Below, one piece after another: positions 18,662-28,009 of a DNA stretch of 64,000 nt. Under the pieces are notes generated by a model that saw only the letters and a list, made by a program, of their open reading frames with translations, did no database searches and was not told where the DNA came from. The DNA is taken from contig NZ_JAZHRX010000001.1 of assembly GCF_036924645.1 (NCBI RefSeq), forward strand, positions 6,103,501-6,167,500, written 5' to 3'. This DNA comes from Bradyrhizobium sp. AZCC 2176 (GTDB lineage: Bacteria > Pseudomonadota > Alphaproteobacteria > Rhizobiales > Xanthobacteraceae). The first letter of the stretch is position 1. Each line of letters opens with the position of its first letter. The position numbers and the translations under genes were made by a program.

Positions 18662-19885
18662 CTAATGCCCGACCTCGCCGGTGATGACGTCGCCGAAAAC
18701 TTCCCACGCTTCGCCGTTGAATTTCATCAACTGCATCTGCTCGATCGGAAAGAAGTCGTTGGCGGCCGTGTTGATCCTGATGCCGGGCAGCAGCACCTCG
18801 CTGGTGAAATCCTTCAGGCTTGCGGCCTGCTTCATCACGTTCTCCCGGGTGAGATTGTCGCCGCACTGCTTCAGCACCTGCACCATGGTCTGTGCCGTCG
18901 CATAGCCGTAGATATTGTTGGCGTTGGTCTTGTCGCCGTCAGGGAAATATTTGTCCATGAACGCAAGCCAGCTCTTGATGCCCGGGTCGTCCTTCCACAA
19001 TGGATCGGTCGGATCCTTCAGATATGCGGTTGAAATGATGCCTTTCGAATTATCGAGGCCGGCCGGCTTGAGAACGGCAGCGACCGAGGTCGAGACATTG
19101 CCGAGGAAATAGACCGGCTTCCAGCCGAGCTCGGCGACCTTGCGGATCGCCTGCGCCGCGCCCTTCGGCGCCGCCCAGGTCATCATGATGTCGGCACCCG
19201 AATCCTTCAGCGCGACGATCTGCGAATCGATGGTGGGATCGGAGACCTCGTAGGATTTGTCGGCAATGATCATGCTGGCCTTGTCGCCAAGGCCGTCGCG
19301 CAAGCCCTTCATCTGGTCCTTGCCGGCATCGTCATTCTGCCAGAGCGCCGCGATCTTGGCGTTTGGGAAATTCTTTCGGATGTAGGCGGCGTAGATCCGC
19401 CCCTCGCTCTGGTAATTCGGCTGCCAGCCCATCGTCCACGGAAAATTCTGCGGATCACCCCATTTGGTGGCGCCGGTCGCGACAAAGAGCTGCGGCACCT
19501 TCCTGGCGTTCATGTATTTCTGGATGGCGGAGTTCGACTGCGTGCCGAGCGGCTGGAAGATAAGGAGCACCTCGTCGCTTTCGACCAGCTTGCGCGCCTG
19601 CTCGACCGCCTTAGGCGGGCTGAAGGCGTCGTCATAGCTGATGAAATTGATCCTGCGGCCGTTGATGCCGCCCTCGGCGTTGATCTTGTTGAAATAGGCC
19701 GCCTGCGCCTTGCCGATCGTGCCGTAGGCCGACGCCGGGCCGCTATAAGGCATGATGTTGCCGATCTTGATTTCGGTATCACTGGCGCCGGGATCGTACT
19801 TCTTCTGCGCGGCGGCCGCGGTGGCAACCATTGCGGCGACGGCCAACGCTGTCAGGGCAACAAGGTTCTGCATGCGAACCGGCAT
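18662..19885 (-). CDS. ABC-transporter substrate-binding protein (LivK-like)
   Basis: Periplasmic binding protein of 407 residues from the branched-chain amino acid (HAAT) receptor family. A signal peptide ends near ATAAAAQ (residue 26). The mature start DTEIKIGNIMPYSGPASAYG is typical, as are GGINGRRINFISYDDAFSP, VESDEVLLIFQPLG and MGWQPNYQSEGR. No permease or ATPase gene is adjacent, so it is either an orphan receptor or served by a transporter elsewhere; such orphans are common in Bradyrhizobium. GGGGGAG six bases before the ATG supports the start. The ligand is unknown; relatives bind amino acids, amides or aromatic acids. Confidence 0.93.
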   Translation of the reverse strand: MPVRMQNLVALTALAVAAMVATAAAAQKKYDPGASDTEIKIGNIMPYSGPASAYGTIGKAQAAYFNKINAEGGINGRRINFISYDDAFSPPKAVEQARKLVESDEVLLIFQPLGTQSNSAIQKYMNARKVPQLFVATGATKWGDPQNFPWTMGWQPNYQSEGRIYAAYIRKNFPNAKIAALWQNDDAGKDQMKGLRDGLGDKASMIIADKSYEVSDPTIDSQIVALKDSGADIMMTWAAPKGAAQAIRKVAELGWKPVYFLGNVSTSVAAVLKPAGLDNSKGIISTAYLKDPTDPLWKDDPGIKSWLAFMDKYFPDGDKTNANNIYGYATAQTMVQVLKQCGDNLTRENVMKQAASLKDFTSEVLLPGIRINTAANDFFPIEQMQLMKFNGEAWEVFGDVITGEVGH

Positions 19886-20010
19886 CGGTTTCTCCCCCTT
19901 ATTTTTTCAGTCTTGTTGCGGGCAAGTCTCGCAAGTCGCATCAACGCTTGCAAGCATGCGCTTATTCCGTATGACGAAACACCATTGTTGCCCAACAGCA
20001 ATTGTGATTG

Positions 20011-22212
20011 ATGCAGGTTCGCGTCATTCCCATGCGTGCAGGGCCCAGAGGTTGGACAGGGTTGAAACAGAACACACGAATTGGTCCGCGACATCCCAGG
20101 CTCGCTGCCGGCGGATTTCGCTTCGCGCGCTGGCTGGCGGCAAAAACCATGGGGCTTGCGGGATTTCACCAGCTCGGCTCGGAATTCGCCGATGCGCGGA
20201 TCGCGCATGTGCGCGACAAGCTAGCGCGGGGCGAAACGGTCTATCTCGCTGGCCTCGGCGCACCCGGCACGCATAATTCGGGTCTGGCGCTGGTTGAGGT
20301 GACGCAGGCGGACGGGCCACGGCTGATCGTCAACAACGAGGAAGAGCGCTTTTCGGGCAACAAGCACACGACGGAATATCCGGAACTGTCGATCGACGCG
20401 GCGGTGGCGACGCTGCGGGAGATGGGCCGCGATATCGGCGATATCGATGCCTGGCTCACGAGCTGGGATTACCCGACGCTCGCCGGCACGCTGGCGCGCT
20501 CGGTGATCGAGGAACTGCCGCAGAGTTTCAAGCTCGTGCGTACCACCGAGGCTGCCGGCTTCGACGGCCGCCGCCTCGACCAGATGACGCGGACGCCAAA
20601 AATCCTCGCCCGCCAGCTCGGGGTTGCCGAGCGCGTGCCGCTGATCTGCCTGCCGCATCACGACAACCACGCCTGGTTTTCCTACGCCGCCTCGCCGTTT
20701 GCCGACGATGGCGAGCCGACGGCGATTGCGGTGCTCGACGGCACCGGCGATCAGGGGTCGATCTCGCTCTATGTGGTCGAGGATGGCGCGATGCGCCGGC
20801 TCTACTGCAACGACAGCATGTTCGATTCACTCGGCGCGTTCTACAGCGTGATCTCGTCGACGCAAGGAGGCTGGACCTGGCTTTCCAGCGAGGGCCGCTA
20901 TATGGGCGCCGCCGCGTGGGGCGACATGGACCGCGCCAGCAATCGATACTATGCGCGGTTGCGCGACGTCTTGCATTTCGGCAGCGATGGCGAAGTTCGG
21001 CTCAACCGCGCGATGGCCCACTGGTATTGCGACCCCTTCGATCATCCCTACAAGCAGGCACTCACCGAGTTACTCGGCAAACCGCTCAAGCCGGACCAAC
21101 TCTGGAATCCGGATGCGGTGCTGCGTGTCGAGGACATCCATCACCGCCCCGACACCAAAGACCGCCTCGACAAGGCGGCCGCGACCCAACTGGTGTTCGA
21201 GGACGCCATGATCCACGTTGTCGATCATTTGTTGCGCACGACCGGCGCCAACCGGCTGGTATTGACCGGCGGCGTCGCGCTGAACGCGGTCGGCAATATG
21301 CGGCTGCTCGAACATTTCGATCAGGCATGGTTCGCCCAAGCCCAGCAGCGCCACGCGCGGCTGCATCTGTGGGTGCCGCCGGTCCCCGGCGATGCCGGCG
21401 TCACCATCGGCGCCGCCTGGCTGTTTGCCCATCTCGCCGGCGCCCCGCGCGGCGCGCCGATGACGCATGCGTTCTATTGCGGCACGCCGCCATCGCAGGA
21501 CGACATTGCGAGCGTGCTTGAGGCCGATGACATCGCCTCGCAACGCATCGGCGATATCTCGACGCCTGACGGCCTCGACGCGGTCGCCGACCTGATGGCA
21601 TTCATGGTCGCGCAAAACGGTGTAATCGCGCTGTATCAAGGCGCGGCCGAAACCGGCCCCCGCGCACTCGGCCATCGCTCGATCCTCGCCAACCCCTGCG
21701 ATCCCAAGGCGCGTGAGCGGCTCAACGAGCGCGTCAAATACCGCGAGGCCATTCGCCCGCTCGCGCCGATGGCAACGCTGGAGGCCGCCCAGGAATATTT
21801 CGAACTGCTGCCCGGCGCCTCGGATGCCGATTACAACGCCTATAATTACATGGTGCTGACGGCGCATTCGAAGCCGCACGCGCGCGAAAAGATCCCGGCC
21901 GTCATTCATGCCGATGGCACCGGCCGCATCCAGATCGTGCGCGCGGGCGACGATCCTCTCACCTACGCCTATCTGAAGGCGCTCGGCCGCCACATCGGCG
22001 TCGAACTGTCCGTCAACACATCCTTCAATGTCGCGGGTCCTATCGCCCAGAGCCCGCAGCAGGCGATCGACACGCTGCGCCGTTCCAAGGGACTCGATGT
22101 CGTGGTGCTGGTGGCAGGGGACGGCACGGTGACCGCAGCCTGGCATGGTGACGAGCGCGACAGCCGAAGGTTTACGGGCTGGTACTCGCAATGGAAGGCC
22201 CGTCGCGCGTAG
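20011..22212 (+). CDS. NodU/CmcH-family carbamoyltransferase
   Basis: Two-domain O-carbamoyltransferase related to NodU, CmcH and TobZ, which transfer the carbamoyl group of carbamoyl phosphate (through carbamoyl-AMP) to a hydroxyl. Visible features are the N-terminal APGTHNSGLALVEV and NNEEERFSGNKH, metal-ligand histidines at 216, 217 and 220 (HHDNHAWFSY), LTGGVALNAVGNMRL, GPRALGHRSILANP and NTSFNVAGPI. Family members usually modify an antibiotic, nodulation factor or sugar, but no such cluster is here; neighbours are a receptor gene and an EamA transporter. The start is uncertain: conserved sequence begins only near nucleotide 20150, and an ATG at 20149 would remove 46 residues. Confidence 0.9.
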   Translation: MQVRVIPMRAGPRGWTGLKQNTRIGPRHPRLAAGGFRFARWLAAKTMGLAGFHQLGSEFADARIAHVRDKLARGETVYLAGLGAPGTHNSGLALVEVTQADGPRLIVNNEEERFSGNKHTTEYPELSIDAAVATLREMGRDIGDIDAWLTSWDYPTLAGTLARSVIEELPQSFKLVRTTEAAGFDGRRLDQMTRTPKILARQLGVAERVPLICLPHHDNHAWFSYAASPFADDGEPTAIAVLDGTGDQGSISLYVVEDGAMRRLYCNDSMFDSLGAFYSVISSTQGGWTWLSSEGRYMGAAAWGDMDRASNRYYARLRDVLHFGSDGEVRLNRAMAHWYCDPFDHPYKQALTELLGKPLKPDQLWNPDAVLRVEDIHHRPDTKDRLDKAAATQLVFEDAMIHVVDHLLRTTGANRLVLTGGVALNAVGNMRLLEHFDQAWFAQAQQRHARLHLWVPPVPGDAGVTIGAAWLFAHLAGAPRGAPMTHAFYCGTPPSQDDIASVLEADDIASQRIGDISTPDGLDAVADLMAFMVAQNGVIALYQGAAETGPRALGHRSILANPCDPKARERLNERVKYREAIRPLAPMATLEAAQEYFELLPGASDADYNAYNYMVLTAHSKPHAREKIPAVIHADGTGRIQIVRAGDDPLTYAYLKALGRHIGVELSVNTSFNVAGPIAQSPQQAIDTLRRSKGLDVVVLVAGDGTVTAAWHGDERDSRRFTGWYSQWKARRA

Positions 22213-22213
22213 C

Positions 22214-23119
22214 TTATCGCTGAAAGAACTTCAGCATGCGGCCGTCGATCAACAGCAGCGCGCTGCCGATCACCAGCGCGCCCGCAATTTCACGCGGCGA
22301 AATCTGCTCGCCGAGCACAAGCGAGCCGAGCAGGATGGCCGTAACAGGCACAAGCAGCGTCACCAGCATGACATTGGTGGCGCCTGAGCGCCGCAGCACC
22401 TGAAAGAAGACGATATAGGCCAGCGCCGTCGATAATGCGGCAAGACCGAGCACCGCGAACCATGTCACCGCGCCCGGTATCGGCAATTGCCACGGCCGCT
22501 CGAAAATGCCGGCGACGACAGCCATCATCAAGCTCGATGCCATTAATTGAAACGTGGCGGCAGCAAGCGGCGGCGAATCCGATAGCGCGCGGCGGGCTAT
22601 CAGCGCCGAGATACCGTAGCTCAGCGCCGCCGCGAGGCACAGCAGGACGCCGAGCCCCTGCCCGCTGGCAAAGCCTACGCCGCTGCCGCGAAGGATCACG
22701 ACGCCGACAAGGCCGACGATCACACCGGCCACACGCCTGATGATGAGCTTCTCCTCGCCCGCCGCCGCCATCACCGCCACCGTGAACAGCGGCGTGGTGG
22801 CATTGAGGATCGAAGCCAGCCCGCTCGGGATGTACATCTGTCCGGTGACGATCAGCGAGAACGGCAGTACATTGTTGAACAAGGCGACGAGGAAGAACGG
22901 CCTCCAGCCCATCCACCCCTTCGGAAACGGCAGTCGCTGCGCGCAAAGCACCGGCAGCAGGATCATGGCGGCCAGCAGCACGCGCAACAGCACGAGCGTG
23001 AAGGGCGGCAGTTCGCGTAGCACCACGCCATTGAAGAAGAACGATCCGCCCCACAGCACCGACAATGCGGCGAGCAACGCCCAGTCACGCGCATCGATCC
23101 GGCCGTCGCTGACTGTCAT
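22214..23119 (-). CDS. EamA/DMT-family transporter
   Basis: Inner-membrane transporter of 301 residues with ten hydrophobic segments in two EamA repeats. The first repeat starts LLAALSVLWGGSFFFNGV and includes LRVLLAAMILLP; the second begins near LGVLLCLAAALSYGISALI. ASILNATTPLFTVAVMA is the typical TM4 motif. The drug/metabolite transporter family exports amino acids, sugars and metabolites; the substrate is not readable. Its stop lies one base from that of the convergent carbamoyltransferase gene. It is 73 bases after the dehydrogenase gene on the same strand and may share its transcript. Confidence 0.92.
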   Translation of the reverse strand: MTVSDGRIDARDWALLAALSVLWGGSFFFNGVVLRELPPFTLVLLRVLLAAMILLPVLCAQRLPFPKGWMGWRPFFLVALFNNVLPFSLIVTGQMYIPSGLASILNATTPLFTVAVMAAAGEEKLIIRRVAGVIVGLVGVVILRGSGVGFASGQGLGVLLCLAAALSYGISALIARRALSDSPPLAAATFQLMASSLMMAVVAGIFERPWQLPIPGAVTWFAVLGLAALSTALAYIVFFQVLRRSGATNVMLVTLLVPVTAILLGSLVLGEQISPREIAGALVIGSALLLIDGRMLKFFQR

Positions 23120-23192
23120 TTCGCAAGAACCTGATGAAATCGCACAACCAGCTAGGACGGACGCGCGTCGCCGTCCACCCGATTTCCGAAGG

Positions 23193-24062
23193 TTATTTCG
23201 ACTGCGACACGATCTCGATCATCTTGCCTTCGTCATCGTCGGGCGCGCTTGCCTTCGCCTTCTCATAGGCGGCAAGCGCGGCGCGGCTGACAGGCACGCC
23301 GGGCAGCAGTGTTTCGGCCAGTGCCACGGCATAGGCCGCATCCTTATGGCGAAGCGCCGCAGTGAACGACGCGCCGGAGAAATCGCGCGCGACCATGCGT
23401 TTGGAATGGCGGATCACCTGCGGGCTCGCCACCGCGCCGGTCGAGAGCGCCTCCGCCACCAGGTTCATGTCGAGCCCGGCCTGCTCGGCCATGGCAATGC
23501 CTTCGGCGAGGCTAGCAATCTGCACCGCGCCCATCATGTTGTTGATCAGCTTGAAGACCGTGCCGGTGCCGACCGCGCCGAAGTGCCTGATCACGTCGCC
23601 GATCGGCGCCAGATAGGGTTTCGCGCGATCGAGATCGGCAGGTTCAGCGCCAACGAGCAAGGTCAACTTGCCGGCGGCCGCCGCTTGCGGCAGGCCGGTG
23701 ACGGGACAATCGATATAGATCAGGCCGCGCCCGCGCAGCTCGCGCGCCATGTCGAGCGCATGCTGATGCGAGACCGTCGAGCATTCGATCGCGAGGCTGC
23801 CCGCTTTCATCGTTGCAGCCGCGCCATCCTTGCCGAGCCAGACGGCACGCGATGCCTCGTCGTCCGCGACCATGGTCACGACGGCATCGGCGCCGTTAGC
23901 AGCGTCGGCCGGCGACGAGGCCCAGCGCGCGCCGCGCGCGATCAAATCTTCCGCTTTTGCCTTGCTGCGATTCCACACCGCAACGGCACAACCTGCATCG
24001 AGATAGCGGCCGGCCATGCCGTGGCCCATCCGCCCAAGCCCGATGAAGGCGACCTTTGTCAT
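23193..24062 (-). CDS. NAD(P)-dependent dehydrogenase, 3-hydroxyisobutyrate dehydrogenase family
   Basis: Beta-hydroxyacid dehydrogenase of 289 residues. The Rossmann motif FIGLGRMGHGMAGR is at residues 7-20, and NRSKAKAED follows the second strand. The substrate loop reads CPVTGLPQAAAAGKLTLLVG in place of the more usual PVSGG. The catalytic lysine is K171 in GTVFKLINNMM, with N175 nearby. Members act on 3-hydroxyisobutyrate, tartronate semialdehyde, gamma-hydroxybutyrate and similar compounds, or as imine reductases; no specific substrate can be assigned. It starts three bases after the prfB stop, so it is probably co-translated from the prfB transcript. Confidence 0.92.
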   Translation of the reverse strand: MTKVAFIGLGRMGHGMAGRYLDAGCAVAVWNRSKAKAEDLIARGARWASSPADAANGADAVVTMVADDEASRAVWLGKDGAAATMKAGSLAIECSTVSHQHALDMARELRGRGLIYIDCPVTGLPQAAAAGKLTLLVGAEPADLDRAKPYLAPIGDVIRHFGAVGTGTVFKLINNMMGAVQIASLAEGIAMAEQAGLDMNLVAEALSTGAVASPQVIRHSKRMVARDFSGASFTAALRHKDAAYAVALAETLLPGVPVSRAALAAYEKAKASAPDDDEGKMIEIVSQSK

Positions 24063-24065
24063 CGG

Positions 24066-25197
24066 CTAGTCCACATCCTCGACAGCGCCGGGCGCGGTGC
24101 CGAACGCGCGCTGCGCCAGGGTTGCCGCCATGAATTCGTCGAGGTCGCCGTCGAGCACACCTGATGTATCTGATGTCTGCACGCCGGTGCGCAGGTCTTT
24201 CACCATCTGGTAGGGCTGCAGCACGTAGGAGCGGATCTGGTGGCCCCAGCCGATGTCGGTCTTGGCGGCCTGATCGGCGGCGGCCTGCTCCTCGCGCCGC
24301 TTCAGTTCGATCTCGTAGAGCCGTGCGCGCAGCATGTCCCAGGCTTGCGCGCGGTTCTTGTGCTGTGAGCGGCCGGCCTGGCAGACCACGGCGACGCCGG
24401 TCGGAATATGCGTCAGCCGTACCGCGGACTCAGTCTTGTTGACGTGCTGCCCGCCGGCGCCGCCCGAGCGCATGGTGTCGGTGCGCACGTCCGATTCCTT
24501 GATGTCGATCTTGATCGAATCGTCAACCACCGGAAAAATTGCGACCGACGAAAACGAAGTGTGCCGGCGCGCGTTGGAATCGAACGGCGAGATCCGCACC
24601 AGGCGATGCACGCCCGCCTCCGTCTTCAGCCAGCCATAGGCATTGTGCCCGCTGATCTGGATGGTCGCGGATTTGAGGCCGGCTTCTTCACCGAGGGTTT
24701 CTTCCAGATATTCGATCTTGAAGCCGTGGTTCTCGGCCCAGCGCGTATACATGCGCAAGAGCATCGCGGCCCAGTCCTGGCTTTCGGTGCCGCCGGCACC
24801 GGCATGCACCTCGAGATAGGAATCGAACTTGTCGGCCTCGCCCGACAGCAGCGCTTCGAGCTCGCGGCGGGCGACTTCCTTCTTCAGGGCTTTCAGCGCG
24901 TTTTCGGCTTCGACCACCACGCCTTCATCGTTCTCGGCTTCGCCCAGCGCGATCATTTCGACATTGTCGTCGAGCTCACGCTCGACCTTGCCGATGCCCT
25001 CGAGCGCATCCACCAGCGAGGTGCGCTCCTGCATCAGCTTCTGGGCTTTCTGGGGATCGTTCCAGAGATTGGGATCTTCGGCGAGCTTGTTCAGCTCGGC
25101 GAGGCGAGCCGTCGATTTCTCGACGTCAAAGATGCCTCCTCAGCAGCCCGACTGACTGCTTGATCTCTTCTACGAGGCGTTCGACTTCGGCGCGCAT
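24066..25197 (-). CDS. prfB: Peptide chain release factor 2, with programmed +1 frameshift
   Basis: RF2 ends translation at UGA and UAA. The gene is in two frames: 23 codons from the ATG at 25197 ([16 protein letters not shown]...) reach CTT followed by TGA at 25128-25126, and translation continues one base further on as GAC GTC GAG to the stop at 24066. The product is 376 residues, the normal RF2 length. An AGGAGG at 25140-25135 lies three bases before CTT TGA C, the same spacing as in the E. coli site, so this is the classical autoregulatory frameshift and not an error. Downstream are the stop-codon tripeptide SPF in [11 protein letters not shown] and the peptidyl-release GGQ in [11 protein letters not shown]. 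Confidence 0.97.
25126..25140 (-). promoter_or_regulatory. prfB frameshift signal
   Basis: On the minus strand the order is AGGAGG, CAT, CTT, TGA, C. The internal Shine-Dalgarno-like AGGAGG and the slippery CTT next to a UGA stop are the known elements for +1 shifting when RF2 is scarce. Confidence 0.93.
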
Positions 25198-25349
25198 GGT
25201 CTCTTCTGTCTGCGGCTGGAACCGCTACTGGTGGTCTTTTGTTGGACGCGTTTTCCTGGCGCGAACCGGTATCCACTTCGCTCGAAAACGCTTTGGCTTG
25301 CGAGGGATGTAGCGGCCTGCGCCGCAAAGCGCAATCCGCAAACCGGCTG

Positions 25350-27842
25350 CTAGTAAAGCCGGCCGGTTCCGGGACGCATGATATTGCTGGCATCGGGCGG
25401 GATTTCCTGTGGCACGCGCCCATCCTGGTCGGTAACGCCAACGAGGGAATAATTATCCGGCGGCGCGGTGCCCGGCTTGAAGGCTTCCAGGATGGTGCGG
25501 CCGCCCTCGCCCGGGTTGGGGCGCATGCCGCTCTTGGCATCGATACGGACCAGCCTGATGCCGGCGGGAATCTTGAACGGCGTCGCCGGCTTGTCCGCGA
25601 GCGCGAGCTTCATGAACTCTTTGACGATCGGAGCGGCGGTATGGCCGCCTTGCGCCGCCCTGCCCAGGCTGCGGGGCTTGTCGTAGCCAAGATAGAGACC
25701 GACGACGAGATCCGGCGAAAAGCCGATGAACCAGACGTCTTTTCCATCGCTGGTGGTGCCGGTCTTGCCGGCGATCGGCTTGCCCACCTCGCGCATCACC
25801 GACGCCGTGCCGCCCTGCACCACCCCCTCCAGCATCGAGGTGATCTGATAGGCCGTCATCGAATCGAGCACCTGCTCCCTGCGGTCGACAAGCTGCGGCT
25901 CGGGCTGATTCTTCCAGCCGCCCGGCGCGTCGCAGCCGCGGCACTCGCGCGCATCATGTTTGAAAATCGTACGTCCGTAGCGGTCCTGGATGCGGTCGAT
26001 CAGGGTCGGCTTCACCCGCCGGCCGCCGTTGGCGAACATCGAATACGCCGTGACCATCCGCATGACCGTGGTTTCGCCGGCGCCGAGCGCATAGGAAAGA
26101 TAGTTCGGCAATTCCTCATAGACGCCGAAGCGTTTGGCATATTCACCGATCAAGGGCATGCCGACATCCTGCGCCAACCGCACCGTCACTGTGTTGACCG
26201 ACCATTTGAGCGCTTCACGTAGGGTAATGGGGCCACGATAACTGCCAACCGAAAAGTTCTCCGGGCGCCAGACGCCGGCGCCCTGCCCCTGATCGATCTC
26301 GATCGGTCCGTCGACCATGATGGTCGCCGGGGTGTAGCCATTGTCCATCGCCGCCGAATAGACCAGCGGCTTGAACGTCGATCCCGGCTGTCGATAGGCC
26401 TGGGTCGCGCGATTGAACTGGCTCTGGTCGAACGAGAAGCCACCGACCATCGCGAGCACGCGGCCGGTCAACGGATCCATCGCGACCATGGCGCCGGACA
26501 CTTCCGGCAATTGCCGCAGGCGATACTGGCCTTCAACTATATTGCCGTCCTTGATCAGCGGATCGGCGTAGATCACGTCGCCCGGGACAAGAATTTGCGA
26601 GACCGCGCCCGGCGCCTTGCCGCGAGCTGAGGCGGAAGCCGCCCTCGCCCATCGGACACCTTCCAGCGTGATGAGGCCGGTCTGCCGGTCCTTGGAGATC
26701 GCGCCTCCCAGTTCGCGGCTGGGCTGGAAACCGATGCGGGCCGACTGGTCGCTGGTCTCGAGTACCACGGCCATCCGCCACGGCGAGATGTCGCTGAGCG
26801 ATTTGACTTCGGCGAGCTTGACGCCCCAGTCGCCGGAAATGTCGAGCTTGCTCATGGCTCCGCGCCAACCCTGGGCCTCGTCAAAGTTCACGAGGCCGGC
26901 GGCCACGGTCTTGCGCGCCATCACCTGCAGCTTCGGATCGAGCGTGGTGCGGACCGACAGGCCGCCTTCATAGAGTTTCTTTTCGCCGTAGCGCTCGAAG
27001 ATGTCGCGCCGGACTTCTTCGGCGAAATACTCACCAGCAAAGATATGCGCGGCGTTGGACCGGCTGGTCACGACCAGCGGCTCCTTGCGCGCCTTGTCGG
27101 CATCGGCCTGCTTGATCCAGCCGTTTTCCAGCAGGCGGTCGATCACGTAATTGCGCCGCTCGACCGCGCGATCGCGGTTACGAACCGGGTGCAGCATGGC
27201 CGGCGCTTTTGGCAGCGCTGCCAGATACGAGGCTTCCGCAACCGTCAACTCGTTCACCGATTTGTCGAAATAGACCAGCGACGCCGCCGCGATGCCGTAG
27301 GCACCGAGGCCGAGATAGATTTCATTGAGATAGAGTTCGAGGATGCGGTCCTTGGAATAGGCGCGCTCGATGCGCATCGCCAGCAGGGCTTCCTTGATCT
27401 TGCGGGTGAAGGAAACTTCGTTGGTCAAAAGGAAGTTCTTCGCGACCTGCTGGGTGATTGTTGACGCACCTTGCGGGCGGCGATTGGAGCCAAAGTTCTG
27501 CGCATACACCACGGCCGCGCGCGCCATGCCGGTAAAGTCGATGCCGCCATGCTCGTAGAAGTTCTTGTCCTCGGCCGCCAGGAACGCGTTGGTGACGAGT
27601 TTTGGCATCGCCTGGATCGGCAAATAGAGGCGGCGTTCCTTGGAATACTCGCCGAGCAGCGCACCGTCAGATGCGTGCACGCGCGTCATCACCGGCGGTT
27701 CGTAATCCTGAAGCTGCGAGTAGTCGGGCAAGTCCCTGGAGAAATGCCAGATCGCGCCCGCGACACCGGCTACGCCGACCAGGAACACCACGGTCCCCGC
27801 GGCGAACAGGAAACCGAAAAACCGCACCAGCAAGCGCATCAT
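25350..27842 (-). CDS. mrcA: Penicillin-binding protein 1A, downstream copy of a tandem pair
   Basis: Bifunctional class A PBP of 830 residues. It has a membrane anchor at about residues 8-32, a GT51 glycosyltransferase with E91 in AAEDKNFYEHGG and the STITQQVAKN motif, an OB-like insert, and a transpeptidase with S488 in PGSTFKP, an SxN motif reading SVN, and KTG in AGKTGTTSDGK. All catalytic residues are intact. It is very similar along its entire length to the gene at 28010-30508, 130 to 170 bases upstream. In many alphaproteobacteria amiC, mrcA and prfB are consecutive (from memory), so one copy is an extra. The ATG at 27842 (MMRLLV) matches the other copy's start. Confidence 0.95.
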   Translation of the reverse strand: MMRLLVRFFGFLFAAGTVVFLVGVAGVAGAIWHFSRDLPDYSQLQDYEPPVMTRVHASDGALLGEYSKERRLYLPIQAMPKLVTNAFLAAEDKNFYEHGGIDFTGMARAAVVYAQNFGSNRRPQGASTITQQVAKNFLLTNEVSFTRKIKEALLAMRIERAYSKDRILELYLNEIYLGLGAYGIAAASLVYFDKSVNELTVAEASYLAALPKAPAMLHPVRNRDRAVERRNYVIDRLLENGWIKQADADKARKEPLVVTSRSNAAHIFAGEYFAEEVRRDIFERYGEKKLYEGGLSVRTTLDPKLQVMARKTVAAGLVNFDEAQGWRGAMSKLDISGDWGVKLAEVKSLSDISPWRMAVVLETSDQSARIGFQPSRELGGAISKDRQTGLITLEGVRWARAASASARGKAPGAVSQILVPGDVIYADPLIKDGNIVEGQYRLRQLPEVSGAMVAMDPLTGRVLAMVGGFSFDQSQFNRATQAYRQPGSTFKPLVYSAAMDNGYTPATIMVDGPIEIDQGQGAGVWRPENFSVGSYRGPITLREALKWSVNTVTVRLAQDVGMPLIGEYAKRFGVYEELPNYLSYALGAGETTVMRMVTAYSMFANGGRRVKPTLIDRIQDRYGRTIFKHDARECRGCDAPGGWKNQPEPQLVDRREQVLDSMTAYQITSMLEGVVQGGTASVMREVGKPIAGKTGTTSDGKDVWFIGFSPDLVVGLYLGYDKPRSLGRAAQGGHTAAPIVKEFMKLALADKPATPFKIPAGIRLVRIDAKSGMRPNPGEGGRTILEAFKPGTAPPDNYSLVGVTDQDGRVPQEIPPDASNIMRPGTGRLY

Positions 27843-28009
27843 CGACGCCCCGTTCCAACCCTTGCACCGCAACAGCCGGCGCTTGCCTTCGTATCCATCG
27901 GAGATTCCCTTTGCCCCGGCGCGGATCGCTCAGATCGGCCGGGTCCAATCATTTGTCTATCGCAATGTCCGAGAGATACGTCTTGAGGTTGTGAGCCTTC
28001 CGTGCGGGA

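Noticed and set aside
21070..22191. 373-codon minus-strand open frame
   Set aside because: Lies opposite the most conserved part of the carbamoyltransferase and shows no family features.
25034..25034. Internal ATG as the prfB start
   Set aside because: It would remove the conserved N-terminal helices and ignore the frameshift element just upstream.
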